A stretch of 64,000 nt of DNA from Lachnospiraceae bacterium (GCA_031272985.1 JAISSU010000024.1:62001-126000), one strand, 5' to 3'. Positions 9,884-19,347 are shown, numbered from the stretch's first letter. The notes: generated by a model from the letters alone, not told the origin. Translations and numbers: made by a program.

Positions 9884-11554
9884 TTATGTCACATCCATGA
9901 TAATTGGCAAAATCATCGGACGGCGTTTTGTGCGTTTCCAGATAAAATCATTCATGGTATCACGTATAACCAATTTGATCTTACTCCAGTCGGCATTTTT
10001 CTGGTGTGAAAGACAATCCTCCACCACCGCCGCAACGGTTTGTCTGGCCTCTTCCATTAGACCTTCAGACTCTCTCACATATACAAAACCCCGTGAAACA
10101 ATGTCGGGACCCGATAGTAAGCGATTGCTCCCGTGTTCCAAAGTCATAACCACAATCAGTATTCCGTCTTCAGCCAAATGCTGCCTATCGCGAAGAACGA
10201 TATTTCCTACGTCCCCGACTCCGAGTCCGTCTACCAATATCTCTCCCGTATGGACCTTGCCGGTGATTTTAGCATCATTTTCGTTTAATTCCAGAACGTC
10301 CCCGGACTGTAATATAAATATATGATCTTTTGCAATACCGAGCGCCTGCGCTATTTGAGCATTCGCCTTTAAATGTCTGTATTCACCATGAACAGGAATT
10401 GCGTATTTCGGTTTTACCAGTGAATAAATGAGCTTTAATTCTTCCTGGCAGGCATGCCCCGAGACGTGCGCATCCTGAAAGATAACATTAGCTCCTTTTG
10501 CTGAGAGTTCATTTATAACCTTCGAAACTGATTTTTCATTGCCGGGTATCGGATTTGAACTGAATATAACCGTATCTCCGGGCATAATGGTAACTTTCTT
10601 ATGTACGTCGGCAGACATCCGTGAAAGCGCTGCCATGGACTCACCCTGACTGCCCGTGGTTATCAGAACGGTTTTCTCAGGGGGATAATTTTTCAATTGA
10701 TCAATCTCAATCAAAGTCTTGTCCGGTACGTTCAGGTATCCGAGCTCATGAGCGGTAGTGATAACATTAACCATGCTGCGCCCTTCAACCACCACTTTAC
10801 GTCCGTATTTCTGTGCGGAATTCATGATTTGCTGCACCCTGTCTACATTAGAGGCAAAAGTGGCGACTATGATTCTGCTGTTAGTGTGTTCGGAGAATAT
10901 GTGGTCAAAAGTGATACCAACCGTTTTTTCGGATTGGGTAAATCCGGGTCTTTCGGCATTCGTGCTATCGGACATCAGCGCTAAAACGCCCTTTCTTCCT
11001 ATCTCGGCAAATCTCTGGAGATCAATTGCATCCCCGAATACAGGAGTATAATCGACTTTGAAATCTCCTGTATGTATTACCACTCCGGCAGGCGAATATA
11101 TCGCGAGCGCCGAAGCATCCTGAATACTGTGATTTGTTTTAATGAACTCAATGCGAAATCTACCGAGATTGATTGATTGACCATGTTTAACAACCCTGCG
11201 CTTTGTGGTGCGCATTAGATTATGTTCAGTCAATTTCTTTTCGATAATACCCATTGTCAGTTTAGTGGTGTAAATCGGTAGATTCATTTCCTTTAAGACA
11301 TAACATAAAGCTCCGATATGGTCTTCATGACCATGAGTGATGACAAAACCCTTTACCTTTGAAATATTGTCCTTTAAATATGTAATATCCGGTATAACAA
11401 GGTCTATTCCCAACATATCATCTTCCGGAAAGGCCAGTCCGCAATCAACTACTATTATACTGTCGTCGAATTCAAAAGCGGTAATATTCATACCGATCTT
11501 TTCAAGCCCGCCCAAGGGAATAATTTTTAAATTTTCAGTTTTTTCTTTCTTCAA
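9884..11554 (-). CDS. rnj: Ribonuclease J
   Basis: Metallo-beta-lactamase/beta-CASP nuclease with 5'-3' exo- and endonuclease activity in mRNA decay and rRNA maturation. The metal-binding motif HGHEDHIG is at residues 74-81, with a further ligand in the HTGDFKVDYTP region and beta-CASP motifs ending in VPVHGEYRHLKANA-like sequence (here IPVHGEYRHL). The 556-aa length is normal. The start is a TTG that overlaps the TGA of the upstream DUF1292 gene (TTGA, 4 nt). A GGAGG 7 nt upstream supports this non-ATG start and translational coupling. Confidence 0.98.
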   Translation of the reverse strand: MKKEKTENLKIIPLGGLEKIGMNITAFEFDDSIIVVDCGLAFPEDDMLGIDLVIPDITYLKDNISKVKGFVITHGHEDHIGALCYVLKEMNLPIYTTKLTMGIIEKKLTEHNLMRTTKRRVVKHGQSINLGRFRIEFIKTNHSIQDASALAIYSPAGVVIHTGDFKVDYTPVFGDAIDLQRFAEIGRKGVLALMSDSTNAERPGFTQSEKTVGITFDHIFSEHTNSRIIVATFASNVDRVQQIMNSAQKYGRKVVVEGRSMVNVITTAHELGYLNVPDKTLIEIDQLKNYPPEKTVLITTGSQGESMAALSRMSADVHKKVTIMPGDTVIFSSNPIPGNEKSVSKVINELSAKGANVIFQDAHVSGHACQEELKLIYSLVKPKYAIPVHGEYRHLKANAQIAQALGIAKDHIFILQSGDVLELNENDAKITGKVHTGEILVDGLGVGDVGNIVLRDRQHLAEDGILIVVMTLEHGSNRLLSGPDIVSRGFVYVRESEGLMEEARQTVAAVVEDCLSHQKNADWSKIKLVIRDTMNDFIWKRTKRRPMILPIIMDVT

Positions 11555-11820
11555 GTTTGGTCCTCCATTATAACAACATCCTCAAGCATTTCTTCAAAAA
11601 TGCCAAGGAGCGCTTTTAATTCATTTTTATCCTCCACAATGCGGTAGAGGCTTTCTGTATCATTTTCGTCGGAATCGTCACGCAAGATCAGGCATTCCCC
11701 GTCACCTGTGGGAACATCTGTTACAAGTAGGTAGGATACGCCATTGAACTTCGTCTGTTCAACAGGGTAGAACTCGATTGGTTCCTGACCATCATCCGGT
11801 GTAAATACAACTTTTTCCAT
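11551..11820 (-). CDS. DUF1292 family protein (YrzB-like)
   Basis: 89-aa very acidic protein of the DUF1292/YrzB family, function unknown. It has the typical short beta-rich core (VVFTPDDGQEPIEFYPVEQTKF, then YLLVTDV), followed by an acidic tail. The position between ruvX and rnj is the conserved clostridial/Bacillus arrangement, which supports the assignment more than the sequence alone. The start codon lacks a close Shine-Dalgarno; the nearest GGAG lies at the end of ruvX, about 19 nt upstream. Confidence 0.85.
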   Translation of the reverse strand: MEKVVFTPDDGQEPIEFYPVEQTKFNGVSYLLVTDVPTGDGECLILRDDSDENDTESLYRIVEDKNELKALLGIFEEMLEDVVIMEDQT

Positions 11821-11833
11821 GCTGTTTGCTGTT

Positions 11834-12265
11834 TTATTTCTCCTGATTATTAATTCTATCCAAATAACTTTGCAAAATCAGTACCGCAGCTATTTGGTCA
11901 ATATACTTTTTTCTGTTTTCTCTTCGAATGCCGCTTTCGATTAGTGTACGCTCTGCCTCGTCTGTTGTCAAACGCTCGTCCTGATAGACAACTTTAAGAC
12001 CGGTTCGCCGCTCTAACATATCGCGAAATATTGCTGTCTCCTGCGCCCTTTCGGCCATATCATTATTCCACAATAAAGGAAGTCCCAGTACAATCAGAGA
12101 AACCTCGTACTCCTTAACCAGCGCCTCTATCCTGGCAAGTGTCCTACGAAGCTTGTTTTCAGAATTTCTGGTGATTGTTTCAACAGCCTGGGCTGTCAGG
12201 CAAAGCGAATCCGAAACAGCAACCCCAACCGTTTTCGAACCATAGTCAAGCCCAAGAATTCTCAA
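11834..12265 (-). CDS. ruvX: Putative pre-16S rRNA nuclease / Holliday junction resolvase-like RuvX (YqgF)
   Basis: YqgF-family RNase H-like fold protein implicated in 16S rRNA 5' end processing. The N-terminal RILGLDYGSKTVGVAVSD carries the first catalytic Asp, GLPLLWN and the ...QDERLTTDEAE segment carry the next acidic positions, and KYIDQIAAVLILQSYL ends the core. The frame is open to a TTG at 12286, inside ireB, but a GGAG 8 nt before the TTG at 12265 marks the likely start. That gives 143 aa beginning directly at RILGLD, as in homologues. Confidence 0.93.
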   Translation of the reverse strand: MRILGLDYGSKTVGVAVSDSLCLTAQAVETITRNSENKLRRTLARIEALVKEYEVSLIVLGLPLLWNNDMAERAQETAIFRDMLERRTGLKVVYQDERLTTDEAERTLIESGIRRENRKKYIDQIAAVLILQSYLDRINNQEK

Positions 12266-12267
12266 AT

Positions 12268-12546
12268 TTAGTTCTCCATTTTCCAACCGTGGCTGCTGAT
12301 ATAGGATTTGAGCATTTCCTCAACCAACTCATCCCGTTCAACTTTCATTATCAGACTACGCGCCGAACGCGTAATATATGTAGGATCGCCGGACATTATA
12401 TAGCCGACGATTTGGTTAACGGCGTTATAACCATTGTCAACAAGCAAAGCGTAGACTTCCTGCAACACATCCTTTGCCTGATAACTCTCTCCCGATTCCA
12501 CACGAAAAAACTGCGTGTTAGTAATTTCACTGGTGATTTCTTTCAT
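12268..12546 (-). CDS. ireB: IreB family regulatory phosphoprotein (UPF0297, YrzL)
   Basis: 92-aa protein of the IreB/YrzL family. In Enterococcus, IreB is phosphorylated by the Ser/Thr kinase IreK and tunes cell-wall stress resistance. The family core DVLQEVYALLVDNGYNAVNQ-IVGYIMSGDPTYIT is well conserved, as is an N-terminal Thr-rich patch (TSEITNT) that could be the phosphorylation region by analogy. It starts after a G-rich Shine-Dalgarno (GGGGGG, 5 nt spacing) and heads ireB-ruvX-DUF1292-rnj-U32, with gaps of only a few bases to ruvX. Confidence 0.95.
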   Translation of the reverse strand: MKEITSEITNTQFFRVESGESYQAKDVLQEVYALLVDNGYNAVNQIVGYIMSGDPTYITRSARSLIMKVERDELVEEMLKSYISSHGWKMEN

Positions 12547-12638
12547 GTATGCCCCCCTACCACCGGGTAATGCAAAAACCTATAACCTTACTCCGGTTAC
12601 CCTTGCGATAACAATTTTACTTTATTTGGCTTAAAAAT

Positions 12639-14006
12639 TCAATGAGTAATTTGTGAAATGTTGGTTAATTCCCATTTTTTCAACATATTTATCAATGAAC
12701 CCGCATCCAAAGACTCTTCTATCGGCATTTTGATTTTCAAATATTCATCAGTATGGCCAATTGCAAAAACTTCGTCATTTTCTTTTATTATCTCTTCTAT
12801 GAGTACGCAAACCTGTTTCCCCAGAAAAGTGCTTTCATAAAGTAATTGTTTTTCTTTATTCAGTATTGCAAGCCGCTCGCTTCTCTCCTTTTTTATTGCG
12901 GCTTCAATCTGCCCATCCATTTTCGCGGCCAATGTCCCTTCTCTGATCGAATACTGAAAAATATGTGTTTCATAAAAGCCTATTTTATTAATAAAATCAT
13001 ACGACTCTTTAAATTCGGCATCACTCTCCTGCGGAAATCCGACTATCACATCGGTAGTAAGAGCAGGGTTTACGTATGCACTTCTAAGCAACATACAGCT
13101 GTTTTCGTACTCAGCTTTGGTATACCTCCTTTTCATACGCTTTAAAGTTTCATCACAACCGCTCTGGAGCGAGAGATGAAAATGCGGGCAAATCTTACTT
13201 AAGCCTGACAATCTATAAACAAATTCATCACTGATCAGCTTTGGCTCCAAAGACCCGAGACGCAGTCGTTTTATTCCTTCAATGCAATTTAGCTCTTCCA
13301 AAAGCTCAATTAAGGAACTCCCAATGTCTTTACCGTAAGACGAAAGATGAATTCCTGTGAGAACAATTTCTTTGTATCCCACAGCGACAAGATTATTTGC
13401 TTCCGCTATGACTTCACTGATCGGTCGGCTTTTGACAGCACCTCTCACATAGGGAATAATGCAATATGCACAGTACCTGTCACAGCCGTCTTCGACCTTT
13501 AAGAAACCCCGAGTATGTCCACCGATATTAACCATAGGTTCTTTTCTTTTTAAGACGTCACTTTTTTCACTATTTTTATTACTATTATCAATGAGCGGCA
13601 TTTTTTTTACTCCGGATTTTGATATTAGTAAGCCGGAAATTAATTCTACGATTTCTTCCTTATTATCATTTCTGACGAAGGCATCAATAATATTCTCATC
13701 TTCCTTATGAACTTCAGGGTTTTTATCCTTTGCGTCCACATAGCAACCGCAGGCTATGACTAATGCTTCGGGATTGAATTTCTTAGCGCGTCGAAGCATC
13801 TGTCTCGATTTCCGATCTGCAATATTAGTTACGGTGCAGGTATTGATTATGTATACATCCGCGCCGGCATCGAAGGGTACAATTTCGAAACCCGCCGCAC
13901 AAAGACGGTTTTTCATTTGTTCAGCTTCATAAGCATTTACTTTGCAGCCCAGATTGTGAATTGCAACTTTATACGATTTATTTTTATTTGTATACATTAT
14001 CTGCAA
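12639..14006 (-). CDS. mtaB: tRNA t6A37 methylthiotransferase MtaB
   Basis: Radical-SAM enzyme that adds a methylthio group to t6A at position 37 of ANN-decoding tRNAs. The N-terminal UPF0004 domain has Cys21, Cys57 and Cys88 (LGCKVNAYEAEQ, INTCTVTN, ACGCYV) for the auxiliary cluster. The radical-SAM motif DGCDRYCAYC gives Cys175/179/182, and a C-terminal TRAM-like segment is present. LGCKVN and the extended linker at residues 95-160 fit MtaB rather than MiaB. The start taken is a TTG 5 nt after GGAG; an ATG three codons later is possible. Confidence 0.95.
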   Translation of the reverse strand: MQIMYTNKNKSYKVAIHNLGCKVNAYEAEQMKNRLCAAGFEIVPFDAGADVYIINTCTVTNIADRKSRQMLRRAKKFNPEALVIACGCYVDAKDKNPEVHKEDENIIDAFVRNDNKEEIVELISGLLISKSGVKKMPLIDNSNKNSEKSDVLKRKEPMVNIGGHTRGFLKVEDGCDRYCAYCIIPYVRGAVKSRPISEVIAEANNLVAVGYKEIVLTGIHLSSYGKDIGSSLIELLEELNCIEGIKRLRLGSLEPKLISDEFVYRLSGLSKICPHFHLSLQSGCDETLKRMKRRYTKAEYENSCMLLRSAYVNPALTTDVIVGFPQESDAEFKESYDFINKIGFYETHIFQYSIREGTLAAKMDGQIEAAIKKERSERLAILNKEKQLLYESTFLGKQVCVLIEEIIKENDEVFAIGHTDEYLKIKMPIEESLDAGSLINMLKKWELTNISQITH

Positions 14007-14042
14007 AAAAGCTCCTTAGTCAGAAAAATTTTACTCATGCTA

Positions 14043-14071
14043 TTGACTTTTATCTCCCTCCCTTTTAAGAT
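14043..14071 (+). promoter_or_regulatory. Sigma-A promoter of the HPr-like gene
   Basis: TTGACT (14043-14048), a 17-nt spacer and TAAGAT (14066-14071) lie 46 nt before the plus-strand ATG. Confidence 0.75.
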
Positions 14072-14117
14072 TAAATCGTACCATGAATTATTTCAAGGGT
14101 CAAAGGAGGACTAAGTT

Positions 14118-14354
14118 ATGAAAACAGTACAGATTTCCCTAAACTCCATAGATAAGGTTAAAACATTTGTCAATATCATTTCTAAATATGAATATGACTT
14201 TGACCTTGTTTCAGGGAGATATGTTATCGACGCAAAATCCATTATGGGAATATTCAGCCTTGATTTATCGAAACCCATAGATTTGAATATTCATGCCGAT
14301 AATGAAAAGGAACTCGGCGAGGTGCTTGACGCTCTTGGGCCGTATCTGATCTAG
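14118..14354 (+). CDS. HPr-fold protein lacking the catalytic histidine
   Basis: 78-aa protein with the length and pattern of PTS phosphocarrier HPr. The regulatory-Ser helix motif is intact as KSIMGIFSLDL (Ser41), and the C-terminal half (IHADNEKELGEVLDAL) matches the fold. The loop that should hold the phosphorylatable His (GIHARPA or GLHARPA in HPr) is replaced by SIDKVKTF, so phosphotransfer from enzyme I is not possible at that site. A regulatory or structural role is plausible (inference). It has its own promoter, an AGGAGG site and a strong terminator, so it is a monocistronic plus-strand gene between two minus-strand operons. Confidence 0.85.
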   Translation: MKTVQISLNSIDKVKTFVNIISKYEYDFDLVSGRYVIDAKSIMGIFSLDLSKPIDLNIHADNEKELGEVLDALGPYLI

Positions 14355-14385
14355 CGCGTTTTAGCTTCCAACTCAGTCAGTTGTC

Positions 14386-14406
14386 GGGCGACCTGCCCGG
14401 TCGCCC
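14386..14406. terminator. Bidirectional intrinsic terminator (HPr-like gene / thiI)
   Basis: GGGCGACC (14386-14393) and GGTCGCCC (14399-14406) form a perfect 8-bp stem with a 5-nt loop. T-rich sequence follows on the plus strand, and the hairpin abuts the thiI stop codon on the minus strand. Confidence 0.8.
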
Positions 14407-15591
14407 TTACATTTCTATTTTAATTATTTCCGCGGTTTTGATCGCCTCTATTGCTTTTGCTTCCATTTCTTGAAAAATCAATTCTTCTGATTTTTCTATT
14501 GCCTTTAACATAGGCTTTGTTACCGGGTGTTTCGCCACAAATATCGTACAACAGTCTTCAAAGGGAAGGATTGAAGTTTCAAAAGTATCGATTTCCTGAG
14601 CCTGCTCTACAATTTCGCTTTTATCATATCCTATTAATGGTCTGTAGACCGGCAATGTACAAACTGCATTCGTTGTCAGCAGGCTTTGCATAGTCTGACT
14701 CGCGACTTGTCCTATACTCTCGCCCGTAACTAACCCGAGGCACTCATCTTTAATGGCAAATTGCTCGGCAATTCTCATCATATATCTTCGCATAATAATA
14801 GTCAGCTCATTATGAGGACATTTCTCATAAATTGTCATCTGAATGTCGGTAAAATTAACGACATAGAGCTTTATTCGTCCAATGTGTCTTGATAGAATCT
14901 TCGCTAAATCAATAACCTTTTGCTTTGCCCTCTCAGTCGTGTACGGGGGCGCGTGAAAATAACAAGCCTCAATTTCAACGCCTCTTTTGGCAATTCTGTA
15001 ACCAGCGACAGGACTGTCTATCCCGCCTGACAGAAGAAGCATTGCCCTACCGCCGGTGCCAATCGGCATTCCACCCGCACCTTTAAGAATCTCGGAATAG
15101 ACGTATATGTCTTCCCTGATCTCGACCTGCAATAATATCTCAGGCTTATGTATATCCACCTTTGTTTTCGGAAAAACATTCAGAATATCTCCGCCCAAAT
15201 CAGCGGATATCTGCATTGAATTGCCCGGAAAGGTCTTTAATGCACGCCTCGTTTCCACCTTGAAAGTAAAAGCCCTGTCACCGTACTTTTCTTTTACATA
15301 GGACAATACATCTTCGCTAAGCTTTTCATAGCCTTCTCGCAAAAATCTCACAACGGGGCAAATCCCAACCAGGCCAAATACACGCTGCAACGCCTGTATC
15401 ACTTCGTTTTCATCGTATTCGCCCTCGCAGTCCACATAAATTCTGCCCTGCATCTTACCTACGTAGAATTCGCCGTCTGTTTTTTTAAGCGAAAGCCTTA
15501 CCTGCTTTACCAGCGCATCCTCAAACACATGACGGTTTTTACCCTTCAGAGCGATTTCTCCATATTTCAATAAAAATGTCTTATATCTCAC
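14407..15591 (-). CDS. thiI: tRNA 4-thiouridine synthetase ThiI
   Basis: 394-aa PP-loop enzyme that adenylates and thiolates U8 of tRNA; it also supplies sulfur for the thiazole of thiamine in some bacteria. It has an N-terminal ferredoxin-like/THUMP region (YGEIALKGKNRHVFEDAL through about residue 165) and the PP-loop LLLSGGIDSPVAGYRIAKRG. It lacks the C-terminal rhodanese domain found in E. coli, as usual in Firmicutes, so the persulfide must come directly from the adjacent cysteine desulfurase. The start is a GTG 5 nt after GGAGG, 15 nt downstream of nifS. Confidence 0.97.
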   Translation of the reverse strand: MRYKTFLLKYGEIALKGKNRHVFEDALVKQVRLSLKKTDGEFYVGKMQGRIYVDCEGEYDENEVIQALQRVFGLVGICPVVRFLREGYEKLSEDVLSYVKEKYGDRAFTFKVETRRALKTFPGNSMQISADLGGDILNVFPKTKVDIHKPEILLQVEIREDIYVYSEILKGAGGMPIGTGGRAMLLLSGGIDSPVAGYRIAKRGVEIEACYFHAPPYTTERAKQKVIDLAKILSRHIGRIKLYVVNFTDIQMTIYEKCPHNELTIIMRRYMMRIAEQFAIKDECLGLVTGESIGQVASQTMQSLLTTNAVCTLPVYRPLIGYDKSEIVEQAQEIDTFETSILPFEDCCTIFVAKHPVTKPMLKAIEKSEELIFQEMEAKAIEAIKTAEIIKIEM

Positions 15592-15606
15592 CTAATCCTC
15601 CGATTC

Positions 15607-16770
15607 TTATTTTCTGACAAATTTTCGTAACACGGGAAGTAGCTTATTTACAGCATTTACAGTATAATCAATTTCGTCCTCTGTCGTAAACTCCGATAGC
15701 GAAAATCTCAAAGTTGACTCTAAATACTCATCCGCTGCTCCTATTGACTTTAGTACCGAACTCACTCCCGGATGATTCGACGCACAAGCTGATCCCGATG
15801 AAACAAATATTCCCTCGCCCTCTAAAGCATGCAGCAATACCTCGCTTTTAATGCCCGAAAAGCCGATACTCAATATATGCGGCGCTTGATTTTGCTCGTC
15901 TCCCGAAAAAAACTTTATACCTTCATTTATACCTATTCCCGCTTTGAGAGCGTTCTTTAATTCACGCATTTTCGCGGTTTTCGCCTCAATACTCGCGTAA
16001 GCGGTTTTGGCCGCCAGTGCAAGACCCGCTGTCCCGGGAACATTTTCCGTCCCCGAGCGCAAATCATTTTGTTGACCGCCGCCGAACATTATCGGTTTTA
16101 TTTTCACTCCTTCACGAACATATAGGGCGCCCGCGCCCTTCGGACCATGAATCTTGTGAGCGCTCACCGAAATCAAATCAATGCCGCTTCTTTTCGGATA
16201 AAGGCGATATTTTCCAAAGCCTTGAACAGCGTCGGTATGAAACAGGATGTTATTATCGAATTCTTTTACAACTTTCGCCATATCCTCAATGGGTTGAAGG
16301 CCACCGATTTCATTATTTACCTGCATTACCGAAACGAGAATAGTGTCTTTTCGAAGTGCTTCTTTGAGATCCCGGACTGATACCAGTCCGCATGAATCCA
16401 CAGGTAAAAAAGTTATTTCAAAGCCATTCTCCTCTAAATACTTTAGAGTGTTAATAACGGCAGGGTGCTCGATGCACGTAGAAATAATATGTTTTCCGCG
16501 CCTGGTGTTTGCCGTAGCGGTGCCTATAATAGCGAGATTATCACTCTCAGTTCCGCCGGATGTGAAATAGATTTCCTTTTCCTTGCATTTCCAGATTTCG
16601 GCAAATGTCTCCTTCGCCTGCTTTATGTACTTTTCTGCCTCTATACCCTTCATATGTAAAGATGATGGATTTCCATAAAAATCGCACATCACTTTGCGCA
16701 CCAAATCACCCACCTCAGGGTAGGCGGCAGTCGTAGCGCTATTATCTAAGTAGATTTCCTTTTTTTGCAT
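15607..16770 (-). CDS. Cysteine desulfurase, NifS/IscS family (partner of ThiI)
   Basis: PLP enzyme that takes sulfur from cysteine as a protein persulfide. It starts IYLDNSATTAAYPEV, has the PLP lysine in SVSAHKIHGPKG (Lys206) and the catalytic cysteine in VSSGSACASNHP (Cys329). The long loop around the Cys is of the class I (IscS/NifS) type. Lying directly upstream of thiI, it most likely feeds tRNA thiolation, as NifZ does in Bacillus, rather than general Fe-S assembly; no iscU-like gene is adjacent. The Shine-Dalgarno is weak. Confidence 0.95.
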   Translation of the reverse strand: MQKKEIYLDNSATTAAYPEVGDLVRKVMCDFYGNPSSLHMKGIEAEKYIKQAKETFAEIWKCKEKEIYFTSGGTESDNLAIIGTATANTRRGKHIISTCIEHPAVINTLKYLEENGFEITFLPVDSCGLVSVRDLKEALRKDTILVSVMQVNNEIGGLQPIEDMAKVVKEFDNNILFHTDAVQGFGKYRLYPKRSGIDLISVSAHKIHGPKGAGALYVREGVKIKPIMFGGGQQNDLRSGTENVPGTAGLALAAKTAYASIEAKTAKMRELKNALKAGIGINEGIKFFSGDEQNQAPHILSIGFSGIKSEVLLHALEGEGIFVSSGSACASNHPGVSSVLKSIGAADEYLESTLRFSLSEFTTEDEIDYTVNAVNKLLPVLRKFVRK

Positions 16771-16866
16771 TCAATTCTTCCCATCTAAAGCATATCAAAC
16801 TTTATTGAAAGTTTTCATATACTACTACTAAAAAATAATTTGTAACAAAAGCGAATGTCTTACTAA

Positions 16867-17610
16867 TTATAAGTTCGCTTCAAGTCGCATCATGAGTATC
16901 GATAATATCGTAATCGCGGCTGTTTCCGTTCTCAATATCCGTCTTCCGAGACTAATGCTTTTTCCGCCGATATCAAGTACCGAATCCAATTCGGATTTCT
17001 CAAAGCCGCCCTCAGGACCGATAAAAATCCCAATTGTCTGCCCGCACTTAAGCGAAGATATTATTCTTGCAGTAGCCTTCATGTCCCTATCAAGCTCATA
17101 AGGTATGAGGACAACATCCAAGGTCTTTGCGCATTCAATCGCCTCGGAAAATGAAATTATCTCATTAACCTTTGGGAGGATTCCCCGCCCGCTTTGCTTT
17201 GCTGCGGCATTCGCAATCTCCTGCCAACGTTTTACCCTATCACTTTTCTTCTTCTCATCCAAAACAGGTATGCTTCGTTTCATTAACACCGGAATTAACG
17301 TATTTACCCCAAGCTCAACGCTCTTTTGGACTATTAGCTCCATCTTATCTTTCTTTGGGATGCCTTGAAACAAAAATATTTTCGAGTCGAGCTCAGCGTC
17401 GGTTTTTTCTTTTTTCTCTATTTCAAGTATTACCTCTCCATCCTCAAAACCTCTAATAACACAGGTATAAACGCTGCCACAACCATCAGAAACACATAAA
17501 TGTTCACCGCAAGACATGCGCAATACCTGTTTTATATGGGTGTAATCACCACCACCTATTCTGATAGTTTTTTCATCTATTTGAGATGTTTCAACAAAAA
17601 AATGTTGCAT
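16867..17610 (-). CDS. rsmE: 16S rRNA m3U1498 methyltransferase RsmE
   Basis: 247-aa SPOUT-family methyltransferase that modifies U1498 of 16S rRNA. A PUA-like N-terminal domain (about residues 1-70) precedes the trefoil-knot SAM-binding domain, with the diagnostic IGIFIGPEGGFEKSELD and SLGRRILRTETAA. It lies 33 nt downstream of prmA on the same strand, a very common pairing. Length and motifs are normal. Confidence 0.97.
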   Translation of the reverse strand: MQHFFVETSQIDEKTIRIGGGDYTHIKQVLRMSCGEHLCVSDGCGSVYTCVIRGFEDGEVILEIEKKEKTDAELDSKIFLFQGIPKKDKMELIVQKSVELGVNTLIPVLMKRSIPVLDEKKKSDRVKRWQEIANAAAKQSGRGILPKVNEIISFSEAIECAKTLDVVLIPYELDRDMKATARIISSLKCGQTIGIFIGPEGGFEKSELDSVLDIGGKSISLGRRILRTETAAITILSILMMRLEANL

Positions 17611-17643
17611 TGTATTTGATACTCCATATTAGTCTGCAATCTT

Positions 17644-18657
17644 TTATCTAATCGCTGTAATCGCCGCCCACTCACCGAGATGATTCACTTCCAGAATACT
17701 AAATCCCGCATACTCAAAAGCCTCTTTAACCTTTTCTTCTTTTCCTTCTATAATACCACTGGCAATCAGTACGCCTCCGAATCTCAATATATCATATGCA
17801 AAATCAGCCATTGGGATCAGTGTTTCCGCAAGAATGTTCGCAAATACTATGCTATAGCCTCCGCCCTTTAATGACTTCGCCTCATCTCTAATGTCCCTTC
17901 TGAAATCCATTTCTGTAAGTACATCTCCGATTTTGAGGGAATATCGATTTTCTTCGATTCCATTTCTTTCCATATTCAATTCTACCGCAGGCACACACAT
18001 TTCATCAATATCAATTTCCATCGCATAATCAGCGCCTTTTAGCAGTGAAATCATTCCTAATATTCCGCTTCCGCAGCCCAAATCGCATATCTTATCTCCC
18101 GCTTTCAAGTGCTTCTTCATTTCAAGAATGCATAATTTTGTAGTTTCGTGCATTCCCGTCCCGAAAGCGGTTCCTGGATCAATCTGTACGATCAGACTCT
18201 CGTTTCCCGAAAGCTTTGGTTCCTCCCATGATGGAGCAATCAGAATATCACCCACCGAAAACTGGTGAAAGTATTCTTTCCAATTATTGATCCAGTCAAT
18301 ATCCTGCGTTTCGGAGATTTCTATGGTTCCATCACCGACATCAAGGGTTTCACTCAGCTTCTTAAGTTCGCATCTAATCTCTGAAATCAGCAATCGAAGT
18401 GACCTCTCATCCGATTCGAAGCCACCATTATTCGCGCAAGCATCCTCCTCTTGCGTAAGGTAAAAGGTCAAGTACGAAACACTCTTTGGTATCGTTGGTT
18501 CCGGTACAATATCCGCGAACATTCCCTTCTTTTCTTCTTCGGAAATAGGGATACCATCCTCGATCTGCACTCCCTCAATACCATAATCAGTAAGAAAGAC
18601 TACCAATAATTCCGCTGCCTCCGGCGTGGTTTTAATTTTTATTTTTGTCCATTTCAT
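17644..18657 (-). CDS. prmA: Ribosomal protein L11 methyltransferase PrmA
   Basis: 337-aa SAM-dependent methyltransferase that trimethylates L11. The N-terminal substrate-recognition domain begins [18 protein letters not shown], and the C-terminal Rossmann domain has [17 protein letters not shown] and motif [15 protein letters not shown]. It is slightly longer than the roughly 310-aa norm because of an acidic insert near residues 65-100. Its ATG overlaps the mntP stop by 4 nt (ATGA), so it is translationally coupled to mntP and followed by rsmE. Confidence 0.97.
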   Translation of the reverse strand: MKWTKIKIKTTPEAAELLVVFLTDYGIEGVQIEDGIPISEEEKKGMFADIVPEPTIPKSVSYLTFYLTQEEDACANNGGFESDERSLRLLISEIRCELKKLSETLDVGDGTIEISETQDIDWINNWKEYFHQFSVGDILIAPSWEEPKLSGNESLIVQIDPGTAFGTGMHETTKLCILEMKKHLKAGDKICDLGCGSGILGMISLLKGADYAMEIDIDEMCVPAVELNMERNGIEENRYSLKIGDVLTEMDFRRDIRDEAKSLKGGGYSIVFANILAETLIPMADFAYDILRFGGVLIASGIIEGKEEKVKEAFEYAGFSILEVNHLGEWAAITAIR

Positions 18658-19226
18658 GCAATAACTCCCAAATGTTCAAGTAATATCTTAAATCCTATCA
18701 GTATGAGGCAAATGCCTCCCGCCATTTCGGCCTTTTCTTTAAATTTATTCCCGAATGCGAAACCAACCGCAACCCCCAACGCAGAAAGTACAAAAGTTGT
18801 AATGCCTATCAGAGAAATTGCAGGGAAAATACTCACATCCAAAAATGCAAAAGTTATTCCAACAGCAAGCGCATCAATACTGGTGGCTACCGCAAGACCA
18901 ATCATATTTTTAAAGCCAAGTGACCCGTTTACCTCGCAAGTAGGGTTTTTCCTGTGCCTGAATCCTTCATAAAACATCTTTCCGCCGATAAAGGCTAATA
19001 AAACAAAGGCCACCCAATGGTCAATACTTTCGATTAAATCAGCAAACCGACTGCCGAGGAAATACCCGATAAGCGGCATAACTGCCTGAAAAATCCCGAA
19101 ATACAAACCAACGATCAGCGCCGTGGTCAACATTTTCTTTTTGTTTGCCAGACCTTTGCAAACCGCGACCGCAAAAGCATCCATGGATAACCCGATTGCT
19201 ATCCCGAATAATTCCAAAAACCCCAT
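18654..19226 (-). CDS. mntP: Putative manganese efflux pump MntP
   Basis: 190-aa integral membrane protein of the MntP family, with about six membrane helices in two repeats. Each repeat has a conserved acidic membrane motif ([14 protein letters not shown] near residue 15 and [16 protein letters not shown] near residue 115) that carries the Asp residues used for Mn2+ export. It heads mntP-prmA-rsmE and has a good promoter 90-120 nt upstream. I looked for a yybP-ykoY manganese riboswitch in its leader and did not see one. Confidence 0.95.
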   Translation of the reverse strand: MGFLELFGIAIGLSMDAFAVAVCKGLANKKKMLTTALIVGLYFGIFQAVMPLIGYFLGSRFADLIESIDHWVAFVLLAFIGGKMFYEGFRHRKNPTCEVNGSLGFKNMIGLAVATSIDALAVGITFAFLDVSIFPAISLIGITTFVLSALGVAVGFAFGNKFKEKAEMAGGICLILIGFKILLEHLGVIA

Positions 19227-19318
19227 TTTCTTTCCTATCCCTTACCAAAATTGTAGTTAGCCAAACTTGCCATGAAAACATTGTTCATTCTCATAAGCCG
19301 AGCAATAGACATGAAGGT

Positions 19319-19347
19319 ATTTTATCACTTATAAATAAGAATGTCAT
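19319..19347 (-). promoter_or_regulatory. Sigma-A promoter of mntP-prmA-rsmE
   Basis: Minus strand: ATGACA (19342-19347), 17-nt spacer, TAAAAT (19319-19324). Confidence 0.65.

Noticed and set aside
12550-12620. Terminator between mtaB and ireB
   Set aside because: GGGTAA/TTACCC can pair but the loop is long and no T-run follows.
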